Below are positions 28,051 to 36,293 of a stretch of DNA of 64,000 nt, piece by piece (position 1 is the stretch's first letter; each line of letters opens with the position of its first letter). Position numbers and translations under genes: made by a program. The stretch comes from Geomonas sp. Red32 (GTDB taxonomy: Bacteria; Desulfobacterota; Desulfuromonadia; Geobacterales; Geobacteraceae), in assembly GCF_023652955.1 (NCBI RefSeq), contig NZ_JAKLOY010000005.1:186001-250000 (forward strand). Reading direction: 5' to 3'. The notes beneath the pieces are model-generated. The model was not told where the DNA came from, ran no database searches, and saw nothing but the letters and a program-made list of their open reading frames with translations.

Positions 28051-28779
28051 TCAGAAGAGTTTGAAGAGAAACCGGGGGATGTGGTACTTGCGCTTGTTGA
28101 GCACCACGCCGAGCACAGTCCCGCCGTTGTCGTTGATCCGCTTGATGATATTCTTCACCCTCTGCCGCCTGCTCTTCTCCGCCTCCAGGACCAGCACCAC
28201 CCCATCCGTGTTGCGGGAAAGGGCAATGCTCTCGTTGGGGCTCAGGTCCGACGATGCGTCGATGAGGATCAGGTCGAAACGCTCCTTGAGCTTCTTCCAA
28301 AGCCGTGCGGTCGCCTCCAGGTCCCGAAACGGGGTCACCAGCGAGGCCTGGAACGAGATGGGGGCGAAGAAGAGGTTGGAATCGCCGAAACGGAACAGCG
28401 CCTTGTCGAGTTGCTCCCCCTTCTCGAGAAGGTCGATCCAGCCGTATTCGCAGGTGATATTGAAGTTAATCTTCTTGGCCCGGTCCTGGCACGCCGAGTC
28501 GAGAACCAGCACCGACTTGCCGTGCTGCTCCACCGCGGTCTTGGCGAACTCCCGGACGATGGTGGACACCCCCTCGCCCCGGTGGGCCCCCATGAACTGG
28601 ATCAGCTTATGGCCGTTGCCAGGAAGGAGGAAGTCGACCTGGTGGTGCAGCCAGGCCATCTCGTCGTGCAGAGCCAGAGCCCTGGTCCCCAGGGGAGGGA
28701 TGGTGGCCAGCTGTTTGGTGGCCGCCGTGCTGCTTTTTTCGCGGCAGGCCTGTTCCAGTGCCTCGTAGATATTGCCCAT
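28051..28779 (-). CDS. CpsD/CapB-like exopolysaccharide ATPase with altered P-loop
   Basis: A 242-residue protein with the fold of bacterial tyrosine kinases and their ATPase relatives (CpsD/CapB), which control chain length through Wzz partners. The P-loop position reads GAHRGEGVST: residue 71 is Val where the family has the ATP-binding Lys. Walker A' is VLVLDSACQD and Walker B is FDLILIDASSDL. The C-terminus (KRKYHIPRFLFKLF) lacks the tyrosine cluster that is autophosphorylated in true BY-kinases. It is therefore probably a non-kinase, perhaps non-hydrolysing, partner of the Wzz protein two genes upstream. Confidence 0.8.
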   Translation of the reverse strand: MGNIYEALEQACREKSSTAATKQLATIPPLGTRALALHDEMAWLHHQVDFLLPGNGHKLIQFMGAHRGEGVSTIVREFAKTAVEQHGKSVLVLDSACQDRAKKINFNITCEYGWIDLLEKGEQLDKALFRFGDSNLFFAPISFQASLVTPFRDLEATARLWKKLKERFDLILIDASSDLSPNESIALSRNTDGVVLVLEAEKSRRQRVKNIIKRINDNGGTVLGVVLNKRKYHIPRFLFKLF

Positions 28780-28824
28780 GAGCCGCTCTCCCTTGTTAGC
28801 GTCCGAGGACCGGGCTTTCGGAGC

Positions 28825-30024
28825 TCACTTCTTCTTCGCCACGGGGAAAACGATCCTTCTCCCCTCGATGATCAGGTTCTCGTTGTCTATGTGCGGATTA
28901 GCGTTCTTTACCAACTTGATCAGCCTCCCGTTGACGCGGCCGTACACCTCCGCGATCAGCTTGGCCAGCGTATCCCCCCGCTCGACCACCCTCTCCACGT
29001 AGCCGGTCTCCTGGGCTGGGACTCCCGGTTCCGGTGCGGTCGCCGGAGGAGGCGGAGCCGAGGGAACAATTGTTTTGACAACTCGTTGGATGGCGAGCGC
29101 TTCGCCGTGCCCCTTGAGTTTCAGGATGACTCCCCTTTCCCGGTAGGCGAAGAAGCCCCCTACGATAAGGACGATGAGGAGCAGGGCCACGGTCCAGCGC
29201 TGGTAGAAGGGGTGCTGAAGCCCGAAGTCCCGGGTGATCTCCTTGACCACCCGGAGCCCAACCTTGCGGTCGCCGTACCCGAAGGCGGTGATCAGGCTGT
29301 TGTCGCACAGAACGTTGATCACCCGGGGAATACCCTTGGCGCAGCGGACGATTTCACTCAGGGCGTAGTTGGTGAAGATGGGGGCGGCGTCCTTCTCAGC
29401 CGCCCTCTCCAGCCGGTGCTGAATGTAGGTGAGCCCCTCCTCCCGGGTCAGCGGAGAGATGATAGCCTTCACCGCGATCCGCTGCTTGAGCTGCTTGAGT
29501 TCCTCTAAGTTGAGGGTCTTCTCGAACTCCGGCTGGGCGGAAAAAACGATCTGGATAAGCTTCTCCGTAGAGGTCTCCAGATTGGAGAGCATGCGCAGGT
29601 TCTCCAGAGTGTCGACCGGCATGTTCTGGGCCTCGTCGATCAGGAGCAGGACGTTTCTCCCCTTGCGATACTCCATGATCAGCGACTGGTGGAGCTGGTT
29701 CACCATCTCGTAGATGTCGTCGGACTCCGGGATGATCCCCAACTCCTTGAACATGAATTTGAGCAGGTTTTCGTAGCTTATGTTGGCGTTGAAGAGGTAG
29801 ACGGTGACGAGCTTCTCCTTCTCCGCCTTTTCCAGGTAGGCCCTGAGGATGGTGGTCTTGCCGACCCCCACTGCACCCACAATGAGGACGAACCCCTTTT
29901 TTTTCTCTACTCCGTAGATGATGGAGGCGAGCGCCTCCTTGTGTCCCGGGCTCAGGAACAGGAAGGACGGATCGGGGGTGATCTGGAACGGCTCTTTGTT
30001 CAGGTTGAAGAAGTTGAGATACAT
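28825..30024 (-). CDS. ExeA-like AAA ATPase with membrane anchor and C-terminal LysM
   Basis: A 399-residue protein. The N-terminal AAA domain (about 1-270) starts YLNFFNLNKEPFQITPDPSF, with P-loop GAVGVGKTTILRAY and Walker B LLLIDEAQNMP, as in ExeA/GspA ATPases and the ATPases of exosortase-linked polysaccharide loci. A single membrane helix (WTVALLLIVLIVGGFFAY) follows, then a Pro-rich linker and a LysM-like peptidoglycan-binding end (VERGDTLAKLIAEVYGRVNG). This layout couples cytoplasmic ATPase activity to the cell wall. It starts 4 bases after the Wzz gene. No exosortase gene is in view, so the partner system is not the classic one. Confidence 0.87.
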   Translation of the reverse strand: MYLNFFNLNKEPFQITPDPSFLFLSPGHKEALASIIYGVEKKKGFVLIVGAVGVGKTTILRAYLEKAEKEKLVTVYLFNANISYENLLKFMFKELGIIPESDDIYEMVNQLHQSLIMEYRKGRNVLLLIDEAQNMPVDTLENLRMLSNLETSTEKLIQIVFSAQPEFEKTLNLEELKQLKQRIAVKAIISPLTREEGLTYIQHRLERAAEKDAAPIFTNYALSEIVRCAKGIPRVINVLCDNSLITAFGYGDRKVGLRVVKEITRDFGLQHPFYQRWTVALLLIVLIVGGFFAYRERGVILKLKGHGEALAIQRVVKTIVPSAPPPPATAPEPGVPAQETGYVERVVERGDTLAKLIAEVYGRVNGRLIKLVKNANPHIDNENLIIEGRRIVFPVAKKK

Positions 30025-30028
30025 GGCG

Positions 30029-31456
30029 CTACCCCTCTTTGCTGGACACCGTGAGCAGGACTGGCAACTCCAGATACTTCTCCACCGACTCCGGATCGGA
30101 GAAGGTCTGGCGGATGTTCTCCAACAGGAAGGCGCTTCCCAGTCCGAACCCCATGCCGAGCAGCATGCCAAGCAGGATGTTGAGCTTCTTCTTAGGCTTG
30201 ATCGGCTTCACCGGTAGGGTGGCCGATTCGATGACGCTGATGTTGGAAAGCCGGTGCCGGTTCATGGCGTCCGCGATCCGCGCCTCCTCGTGCCGGTCGG
30301 TGTAGGTCCTGTAGTTCTTTTCGTTGATCGCGACGTCTCGCTTCAGGTTCTGGATGGTGGCCTCGCTGGCATCCAGCGCCGCCACGTCCTTCTCGATCTG
30401 GCCAAGCTGCGCCTTGAGCGCCTCGGCCTTGGCCATCTGCGAGTTGTAGTCCGCCTCCGCCCGGAAGAGGTCCATCTCCATGTTTTGGTAGACGGGGTTG
30501 GCGGTCTTCACCTTCCCGACAATCCCCTCCTCCTGCTCCCGGAGGAACTGGTGGACCATCTCCACCTCCCTCCTCGCATCGACCACCAGGCGGTTGGAAT
30601 CCGTGTACTTGCGACGCAGCTCCTGCTCTTTGAGCTGAAGTTCCAGGAGGCGCGCTTTTGCGTCCACGATGATCTTATCCCGGTCGGTCTGGGTGTAGCG
30701 GGAGTTGTTGGCCGCAATGTACTTCATCTGCGACTTGAGCGAGGCAATCTTCTTCTCGATCTCCTTCACGTTGTCGATGGCGATCTTGTAGGCGGAGTCA
30801 AAGTCGCTGCGCTGTCTCAGCAGGAGGCTTCGCTGCTCATCCAGAGAAAAGGCGTTGTACTTTTGCTGATGGCTCTGGAGGTTGTTCTCCGACTGTTTCA
30901 GCTTGGCCTCGAAGGAGGCGAGCTGGGAGCTTATGAAGGAGGACTGCGGGTCCGAATGAAGCGAGAGGTGCTTGTCTTTGAAGGCCTCCACCAGGAGGTT
31001 CACCACCCGGGCGGCGATCTCGGGGTTTTGATGCTGGAAGGAGACGGTGATGACGTTGGATTTCCTCACCCCAATCACCTTAAGGGCCTTGCCGAACCGC
31101 TGGACGGCCTGCTCCCAGGCCAGCCGCTTGTTGGGCTCCACATCAAGATCAGGATATACGCTGGCTAGCCTGACGGCGCTGATCACCTTCTGGGCCAGCT
31201 CCGAGCCGGTCAGGATCTGGATCTCGGTGTTGATCAACTCGTCCTGGCTCAGGTTCAGCGACAAGGCAGTGTCAGCTGCCATCCCCGGCCGCGAACTATC
31301 GTCTTTGGCCAGTTTCACCAGCATGCTCGCCTTCGCCTCGTAGACCGGCTTTTGCAGCAGCGTGCAACTCGTCACCGTGGCGACCATGGCGAAGAAGATG
31401 GCAAGGATCTTCCTCTTGTGCTTAAAGATGACCGTCAGCGCTTGCAGAAGAGTCAT
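30029..31456 (-). CDS. Wzz/GumC-type chain-length determinant protein
   Basis: A 475-residue inner-membrane polysaccharide co-polymerase. It has an N-terminal helix (KILAIFFAMVATVTSCTLLQ) after a short cytoplasmic start, a long periplasmic coiled-coil part (about 150-390, rich in Glu, Gln, Lys, Ala), and a second helix near the end (LLGMLLGMGFGLGSAFLLEN) preceded by the Pro-rich LPVKPIKPKKKLN. These are the family hallmarks. It lacks a fused tyrosine-kinase domain; a separate CpsD-like protein is encoded two genes downstream. It should set chain length and link to the Wza exporter encoded just upstream. Confidence 0.9.
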   Translation of the reverse strand: MTLLQALTVIFKHKRKILAIFFAMVATVTSCTLLQKPVYEAKASMLVKLAKDDSSRPGMAADTALSLNLSQDELINTEIQILTGSELAQKVISAVRLASVYPDLDVEPNKRLAWEQAVQRFGKALKVIGVRKSNVITVSFQHQNPEIAARVVNLLVEAFKDKHLSLHSDPQSSFISSQLASFEAKLKQSENNLQSHQQKYNAFSLDEQRSLLLRQRSDFDSAYKIAIDNVKEIEKKIASLKSQMKYIAANNSRYTQTDRDKIIVDAKARLLELQLKEQELRRKYTDSNRLVVDARREVEMVHQFLREQEEGIVGKVKTANPVYQNMEMDLFRAEADYNSQMAKAEALKAQLGQIEKDVAALDASEATIQNLKRDVAINEKNYRTYTDRHEEARIADAMNRHRLSNISVIESATLPVKPIKPKKKLNILLGMLLGMGFGLGSAFLLENIRQTFSDPESVEKYLELPVLLTVSSKEG

Positions 31457-31480
31457 GGCATGCTCACCGGGCGACGGTTG

Positions 31481-32167
31481 TCAGTTGACCGTGTAGCCCA
31501 GGCCGATCGGTACCGGAACGTTCTTCCTGATGTACTGGTCCACCCAGACGTTGATGTTGGAGATGGCGGAACGGGGGACGTAGACGATGTCGTTGGGCCT
31601 GAGGAGCATGTCTTGGCCGACGTCATGGCCGTTCAGGGCATCGTCCATGTTCAGGGCGATCACGCTGATCTTGCTGTCATCACCCCGCCGCAGAACGATC
31701 ACCTCGCCGCTACGTGCGGACTCCTTCATCCCCCCCGCCTGTGCGATCGACTGCAGCACGGTGGTTGGCCCCACCAGTTGGACAAGCCCAGCCCGGTTGA
31801 CCTCCCCATCGACATAGACGCGGTCGCCGACCGAGACCCGCACGATGACTGCGACCTTCGGGTTGGAGAGCTCTCCTGAGTAGGCGCGGGTCAGCGAGGC
31901 GGTGAGCTCGGAAGGGGTGAGCCCCGCCGCCACGATGTCGTTGATGAGCTGCAGGGTGATCCGCCCGTCCGAGCGGACCACCAGTTGCTCGTTCAACTCC
32001 GGGTTGTAGAAAAACTTGACATCGAGCTGGTCCCCGGGCTGGATCCGGTACTCCCTGGCCGGGTATGAGGGGGCCTTCCAGGTGCCCGCTTTACCGGTTA
32101 CCGTGGTCGAGCAAGCCGCGGTTATCAGCACGGCACATACCACCAAGAGGATCTGCAGGACTCTCAT
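31481..32167 (-). CDS. Wza-type polysaccharide export lipoprotein
   Basis: A 228-residue outer-membrane export protein. The signal peptide ends in a lipobox (LITAACST), so Cys21 or so is lipidated. The polysaccharide export domain begins YRIQPGDQLDVKFFYNPELN, followed by SLBB domains (VYVDGEVNRAGLVQL; LRPNDIVYVPRSAISN). It forms the outer-membrane channel for the polymer with the Wzz protein. The ATG at 32167 follows GGGAGGTGGCG, better than the GTG five codons earlier. Confidence 0.92.
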   Translation of the reverse strand: MRVLQILLVVCAVLITAACSTTVTGKAGTWKAPSYPAREYRIQPGDQLDVKFFYNPELNEQLVVRSDGRITLQLINDIVAAGLTPSELTASLTRAYSGELSNPKVAVIVRVSVGDRVYVDGEVNRAGLVQLVGPTTVLQSIAQAGGMKESARSGEVIVLRRGDDSKISVIALNMDDALNGHDVGQDMLLRPNDIVYVPRSAISNINVWVDQYIRKNVPVPIGLGYTVN

Positions 32168-32221
32168 CGCCACCTCCCGCACTGTTGAACGTTGCCGCCG
32201 GAGCGGCTCTCGCCACCCCGG

Positions 32222-33328
32222 CTATCCTTCCGCCGTCAACTCCTTCAACTGCTCCGCTACGTAGCCGATCTGCTCCCCGGTCAACTCCGGGAACATCGGC
32301 AGGGAGAGGAGCTCCTCCGCGCAGCGCTCGGTCACCGGGTAGCGCCCCTTCTCCCCGCGGGACAGGTAGGCATCCTGGAGATGGATCGGGACCGGATAGT
32401 GGACCCCGCAGGAGATCCCCTTGGCCGCCAGCGCGCTCATGACAAGCACCCTTTTGGGCACCCTCACCGCGTAGATATGGTAGACATGACGGCCGTAGGA
32501 CATCTCGACCGGGGTGGTGAGCGGGGAAATCCCCGCCAGCAGCCGGTCGTATTCAGCGGCGTGCGTTCTCCTTGCCTCGTTCCAGGCATCGAGGTACTTG
32601 AGCTTTGTGCTGAGCACCGCTCCCTGCATGCCATCCATCCTGCCGTTAATGCCTATCATCCGGTGGTAGTACTTCCTGGCCTGACCGTGGTCGCGTCGCA
32701 TCCTGATCTGTTCCGCCAACTCTGGGCTGGATGTTACCACGCAGCCGGCCTCGCCATACGCACCGAGGTTCTTCCCGGGGTAGAAGCTGAAGCACCCTGC
32801 CACCCCCAGGGAACCGGCCCGCCTCCCCTTGTAGGTGGCGCCATGGGCCTGGCAGGCGTCCTCCACCACTGCGATGCCGTGCCGATTCGCGATGTCCAGG
32901 ATTGGGTCCATGTCGGCCATCTGCCCGAACAGGTGCACCGGAATGATCGCTTTGGTGCGGGAGGTGATGGCGGCCTCCACCGAGGTGGGATCCATGGTGT
33001 AGCTGTCCTCGTCCACGTCGACGAAGACCGGCGCGGCGCCGCACAGTGAAATGGCCTCGGCAGTGGCGATGAAGCTGTTGGGAGCCGTGATGACCTCGTC
33101 CCCCGCTGTTACCCCCAGGCCGAGGAGGGCGAGCCAGAGCGCCTCGGTCCCGCTCCCCACTCCCACAGCACAGCAGCAGCCGCAGTAATGGGCGAACTCC
33201 GCCTCGAATCTTTCGACGAAAGGCCCCCCCGAGAAGGAGCAGCTGGAAAGGACCTCCCTGATCGACTGGTCGACCTCGCGGCCGATGGTGTCATATTGTG
33301 CTTTGAGGTTGAGAAATGGCACGTTCAT
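32222..33328 (-). CDS. DegT/DnrJ/EryC1/StrS-family sugar aminotransferase (WbpE-like)
   Basis: A 368-residue PLP aminotransferase that converts a nucleotide-linked keto-sugar to the amino sugar. PFLNLKAQYDTIGREVDQSI is the family start, GVGSGTEALWLAL the PLP phosphate loop, VVEDACQAHGATYKGRRAGS the conserved His/Asp region, and the Schiff-base Lys186 is in FSFYPGKNLGAYGEAG. With the neighbouring Gfo/Idh dehydrogenase and hexapeptide acetyltransferase it reproduces the WbpB-WbpE-WbpD set that makes UDP-2,3-diacetamido uronic acid. Its start overlaps the acetyltransferase gene by 38 bases; AAGGAGAG precedes the ATG. Confidence 0.9.
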   Translation of the reverse strand: MNVPFLNLKAQYDTIGREVDQSIREVLSSCSFSGGPFVERFEAEFAHYCGCCCAVGVGSGTEALWLALLGLGVTAGDEVITAPNSFIATAEAISLCGAAPVFVDVDEDSYTMDPTSVEAAITSRTKAIIPVHLFGQMADMDPILDIANRHGIAVVEDACQAHGATYKGRRAGSLGVAGCFSFYPGKNLGAYGEAGCVVTSSPELAEQIRMRRDHGQARKYYHRMIGINGRMDGMQGAVLSTKLKYLDAWNEARRTHAAEYDRLLAGISPLTTPVEMSYGRHVYHIYAVRVPKRVLVMSALAAKGISCGVHYPVPIHLQDAYLSRGEKGRYPVTERCAEELLSLPMFPELTGEQIGYVAEQLKELTAEG

Positions 33329-33815
33329 CACGGCTCTCCTTATCGATGGTCCTCAGGATGCGGGCCGGGTTCCCCGCGACCACACAGTACGGTGGTACGT
33401 CCTTCGTTACCACGCTCCCGGCCCCGACGATAGCCCCCTCGCCGACGGTGATGCCGCAGAGGAGGGTGGCGCTGGAGCCGATGGAAGCGCCTGTCTTCAC
33501 CCGCGTCTTCCCGACCTGCCAGTCGCTCTCCGTCTGGAGGGTGCCGTCGGCAGTGGTGGCCCTCGGGTAGACGTCGTTTATGAAGGTGACGTTATGGCCG
33601 ATGAAGACGTTGTCCTCGATGTTGACCCCTTCGCAGATGAAGGTGTGGCTGGAGACCTTGCAGTTGCGCCCTATGCGGGCGTTTTTCTGCACCTCCACAA
33701 AGGCCCCGATCTTGGTGTTGTCCCCGATGGTGCAACCGTAGAGGTTGATGAAGGTCGCCAGCCGGACGTTTTCTCCGAGCCTGACGTCGTCGGTGATGGA
33801 AAGGTAGCGATCCAT
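33291..33815 (-). CDS. hexapeptide-repeat N-acetyltransferase (WbpD-like)
   Basis: A 174-residue left-handed beta-helix acetyltransferase. Repeats of the [LIV]-G-x4 type are visible (GCTIGDNTKIGAFVEVQ, ARIGRNCKVSSHTFI, GASIGSSATLLCGITVG, GAIVGAGSVVTKDVP). NPARIL ends the helix. Relatives acetylate the 3-amino group of UDP-sugars made by the adjacent aminotransferase. GGAGGATC precedes the ATG at 33815; a longer reading has no homology. Confidence 0.9.
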   Translation of the reverse strand: MDRYLSITDDVRLGENVRLATFINLYGCTIGDNTKIGAFVEVQKNARIGRNCKVSSHTFICEGVNIEDNVFIGHNVTFINDVYPRATTADGTLQTESDWQVGKTRVKTGASIGSSATLLCGITVGEGAIVGAGSVVTKDVPPYCVVAGNPARILRTIDKESRDERAISQPQSTI

Positions 33816-33838
33816 GAAAAGATCCTCCGGCAGGGTGC

Positions 33839-34861
33839 CTAGATCCGCACCAGTGCGCCTCCCTGTTTGAGGGAATGCACGATGGCCTCCAGCATGCGGA
33901 CCACCCGCAGCCCCGCTCTCCCGTCGTTTTCCGGGGTGAGGTTTTTCTCGAGGCAATCAACGAAGTAGGCCGCCTCCCCCTTGAGCGCTTCCACCTGGTT
34001 CACCTTGGGAGCCCACATGTCCCCGGAGCGGTAGCTCACCCGCCGGCCGTGGGCCGCCTCCAGGCTCTCCTGCTGAACTCCCTCCAGCCCTTCCACCCCC
34101 TTGTCGTAGACCCGGATCTTTTCGTCGCTCACCAAGTCGTTCCAGACCAGCATCTTCTTTTGGCCACCGATGAGGGTGGTGCGGATCTTGACCGGCGAGA
34201 GCCAATTGACGTTCAGGTGGGCGATGACGTTGTCCGGGAAGTAGACGGTGATGTAGGCGACATCCTCCAGGTCGTTGTGGAAGTGCGCCACCCCTGTAGC
34301 CATCACCGCGACCGGGTCCTTGGCGATCAGGTGATCCATGATCGAGAGATCGTGGGGTGCGAGGTCCCAGACGACGTTGACATCTTTCTGGATCAGTCCG
34401 AGGTTGACCCGGATGGAGTCGAAGTAGTAGAGATCCCCCAGCACCCCCTCGCCGATCAGTTCCTTCATCTTCTGCACGGCGCCGGTGAAGAGGAAGGTGT
34501 GGTCGACCATGATCTTCAGTCCCCTGCGATCGGCGAGCTCGATCAGGGCCTGGGCCTGGGGTGAAGACGCGGTGAACGGCTTTTCGATGAAGATGTGTTT
34601 GCCGTTGTCTAGGGCCTCCATGGCCATCTCGAAGTGGGTGGAGACCGGGGTGACGATGGCCACCGCGTCGATGTCCGGTGCCTTGAGAACCTCCCGGTAG
34701 TTCTTCACCATCCTGCTATCCGGGTGCCTTTGGGAGGCGCGCTTGAGTGCGCCGTCGTCGCTGTCACCGATGGCCACCACCCGTGCCCCCGCAGTCTCTT
34801 GAAAGTTCCTCGCCACATTGGGTCCCCAGTAGCCGTATCCGATCACCCCGATGTTGATCAT
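33839..34861 (-). CDS. Gfo/Idh/MocA-family oxidoreductase (WbpB-like)
   Basis: A 340-residue NAD-dependent sugar dehydrogenase. The Rossmann start is INIGVIGYGYWGPNVARNF; the active-site motif is HIFIEKPFTASSPQAQALIE, with EKP typical of the family; VWDLAPHDLSIMDHL carries the catalytic His/Asp. WbpB-type enzymes oxidise C3 of UDP-GlcNAcA to the 3-keto sugar used by the adjacent aminotransferase. The enzyme that makes the uronic acid (UDP-GlcNAc dehydrogenase) is not in the window. The start follows AGGGGCACGACG. Confidence 0.9.
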   Translation of the reverse strand: MINIGVIGYGYWGPNVARNFQETAGARVVAIGDSDDGALKRASQRHPDSRMVKNYREVLKAPDIDAVAIVTPVSTHFEMAMEALDNGKHIFIEKPFTASSPQAQALIELADRRGLKIMVDHTFLFTGAVQKMKELIGEGVLGDLYYFDSIRVNLGLIQKDVNVVWDLAPHDLSIMDHLIAKDPVAVMATGVAHFHNDLEDVAYITVYFPDNVIAHLNVNWLSPVKIRTTLIGGQKKMLVWNDLVSDEKIRVYDKGVEGLEGVQQESLEAAHGRRVSYRSGDMWAPKVNQVEALKGEAAYFVDCLEKNLTPENDGRAGLRVVRMLEAIVHSLKQGGALVRI

Positions 34862-34887
34862 CGTCGTGCCCCTTTTTGAGCGGGAGC

Positions 34888-36021
34888 CTAATAGGCCCCC
34901 TTTGCCTTCAGCATGGCGGCTGGTGTCCGCAGGATGATCTTGAGATCCAGCCGGATGCTCCAACCGTGCAGATACCTCAAATCCAGTCTCACCATCTCCT
35001 CAAAACTCGTGCTGCTTCTCCCGGTGATCTGCCAAAGTCCGGTGATACCCGGCTTCTTCCCCATAAGACGGTTACGCTGCCACCCCTGATAGTGCTCGAC
35101 CTCGTAGCGGATGGGGGGGCGAGGCCCAACCAGCGACATGTCCCCCTTGAGTACGTTGAAGAACTGTGGCAGCTCGTCCAGGCTGTACTTCCTGAGATAC
35201 CTCCCTACCGGGGTAACCCGCGGGTCAGAGCGGATCTTGAAGATTCCGTCGGCTCCGCAGTTTTCACCCTTGATGAGCTGCTTCACGTACTCGCGGTGGA
35301 TGACGTCGTCGTTGTCCAAGTACATGGAACGAAACTTCAGCATCTTGAACTTCCGGCCATTACGCCCGATCCGCTCCTGGGTGAAGAATACCGGCCCCTT
35401 GGAGCCGATCTTGATGAGCACCGGCAGGAGGGTCATCAGCGGAGAAAAGAGAATGAGGCCGACGATGCTTCCCAGGATGTCGATGGAACGCTTGACCAGT
35501 TCGCCGCCGCTCCAGCGCCGATCGATCAGCTCGGGGTAAAAAGTCATGTCGATGTCCCCGCCGCCCGGTCCCGGATAGACGCGGAAGCTGATGACGACCC
35601 GGTTGGCGAGGTCCGCCGAGAGGAGGGAGGCGAGACTCTCCCGGGTCTTGTGGGTGACGATCCTTTTGGCGGCTTCCACCTTTTCCGGCTCTATCTCGGT
35701 GAGGATCACCCCGACCAGGGCTCCCTCCTTGAGAACACCACAGATGTCGGTCCCCCGAAGCACGGTGTGTACGCCGTCTCCGAGAGTATCGGTGACGTGC
35801 TCCTCCCCTTCCACGAGGGCCAGACGCTCCGCATCCAGCACCATGACCAGGAGGGGGCGCTGTGACCTCTCAGCCCTCCTCCTTTCCTGGATCAACCGCT
35901 CCCGGAAGAACTGGATCGGATAGAGCCCGTGCTCCATCGATACCGGCCCCGCCGATAGGTGTCGTCTGTGCCGGGCCAGCTTCCGTAACCACGAATTATT
36001 TTTCCAAACGCTACGCGTCAT
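34888..36021 (-). CDS. undecaprenyl-phosphate sugar transferase with degenerate GGDEF-like N-terminus
   Basis: A 377-residue initiating enzyme that places the first sugar-1-phosphate on undecaprenyl phosphate. The C-terminal half (from about 170) is the bacterial sugar transferase domain: VKRSIDILGSIVGLILFSPL, FFTQERIGRNGRKFKMLKFR, YSLDELPQFFNVLKGDMSLV and GPRP. The N-terminal ~150 residues resemble a GGDEF fold (ERRRAERSQRPLLVMVLDAE; RGTDICGVLKEGALVGVILT) but the GGDEF residues are gone, so it cannot make c-di-GMP. There is only one membrane segment. The ATG at 36021 has GAGG upstream; 36033 is an alternative. It is the first gene of the operon. Confidence 0.88.
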   Translation of the reverse strand: MTRSVWKNNSWLRKLARHRRHLSAGPVSMEHGLYPIQFFRERLIQERRRAERSQRPLLVMVLDAERLALVEGEEHVTDTLGDGVHTVLRGTDICGVLKEGALVGVILTEIEPEKVEAAKRIVTHKTRESLASLLSADLANRVVISFRVYPGPGGGDIDMTFYPELIDRRWSGGELVKRSIDILGSIVGLILFSPLMTLLPVLIKIGSKGPVFFTQERIGRNGRKFKMLKFRSMYLDNDDVIHREYVKQLIKGENCGADGIFKIRSDPRVTPVGRYLRKYSLDELPQFFNVLKGDMSLVGPRPPIRYEVEHYQGWQRNRLMGKKPGITGLWQITGRSSTSFEEMVRLDLRYLHGWSIRLDLKIILRTPAAMLKAKGAY

Positions 36022-36045
36022 CACGTGCCTCATCGAATCCGGCTT

Positions 36046-36090
36046 AAAAAAAACGGCACCCCTCCCCCGCTCGTATGGGCGGGCTCGCCG
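36046..36090 (-). terminator. leader terminator (attenuator candidate) of the exopolysaccharide operon
   Basis: On the minus strand CGGCGAGCCCGC, a short loop and GCGGGGGAGGGGTGCCG form a GC-rich stem followed by eight Ts. It lies 25 bases before the first start codon and about 130 bases after the expected transcription start. Upstream (36095-36109) GCTCC and GGAGC form a small hairpin, and CTCCCCC there could instead pair with GGGGGAG of the terminator, giving two exclusive folds. Confidence 0.7.
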
Positions 36091-36226
36091 ACGGCTCCTC
36101 GGGGGAGCAAATGTTGGTCTTGCTGACGGAAGGAGAGATAGATCGAACCTAACTGTTGGTCGGATGGTGGAATCTGGGTGAGGATTGGAACACCGACAAC
36201 ATTAATACGATCTAATTTATGAACAA

Positions 36227-36254
36227 AGTATAACTTTCGCCCCGGGAGTGTCAA
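36227..36254 (-). promoter_or_regulatory. sigma-70 promoter of the exopolysaccharide operon
   Basis: On the minus strand TTGACA (36249-36254, perfect) and TATACT (36227-36232, five of six) are 16 bases apart. It lies between the Crp/Fnr gene stop and the first exopolysaccharide gene and predicts a leader RNA of about 200 bases. The leader (36034-36220) codes for nothing I can support. Confidence 0.75.
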
Positions 36255-36293
36255 GGCGATGCCAGCGGGGGAGGCGAGCAAAAACCACGTTTT

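Noticed and set aside
18051-36021. Exosortase/PEP-CTERM polysaccharide locus
   Set aside because: Several genes resemble that type (ExeA-like ATPase, amidotransferase), but no exosortase and no PEP-CTERM protein is present.
36034-36220. GEMM or other known riboswitch in the exopolysaccharide leader
   Set aside because: I could not find the conserved core of a c-di-GMP or other common riboswitch; only the terminator and competing pairings are supported.
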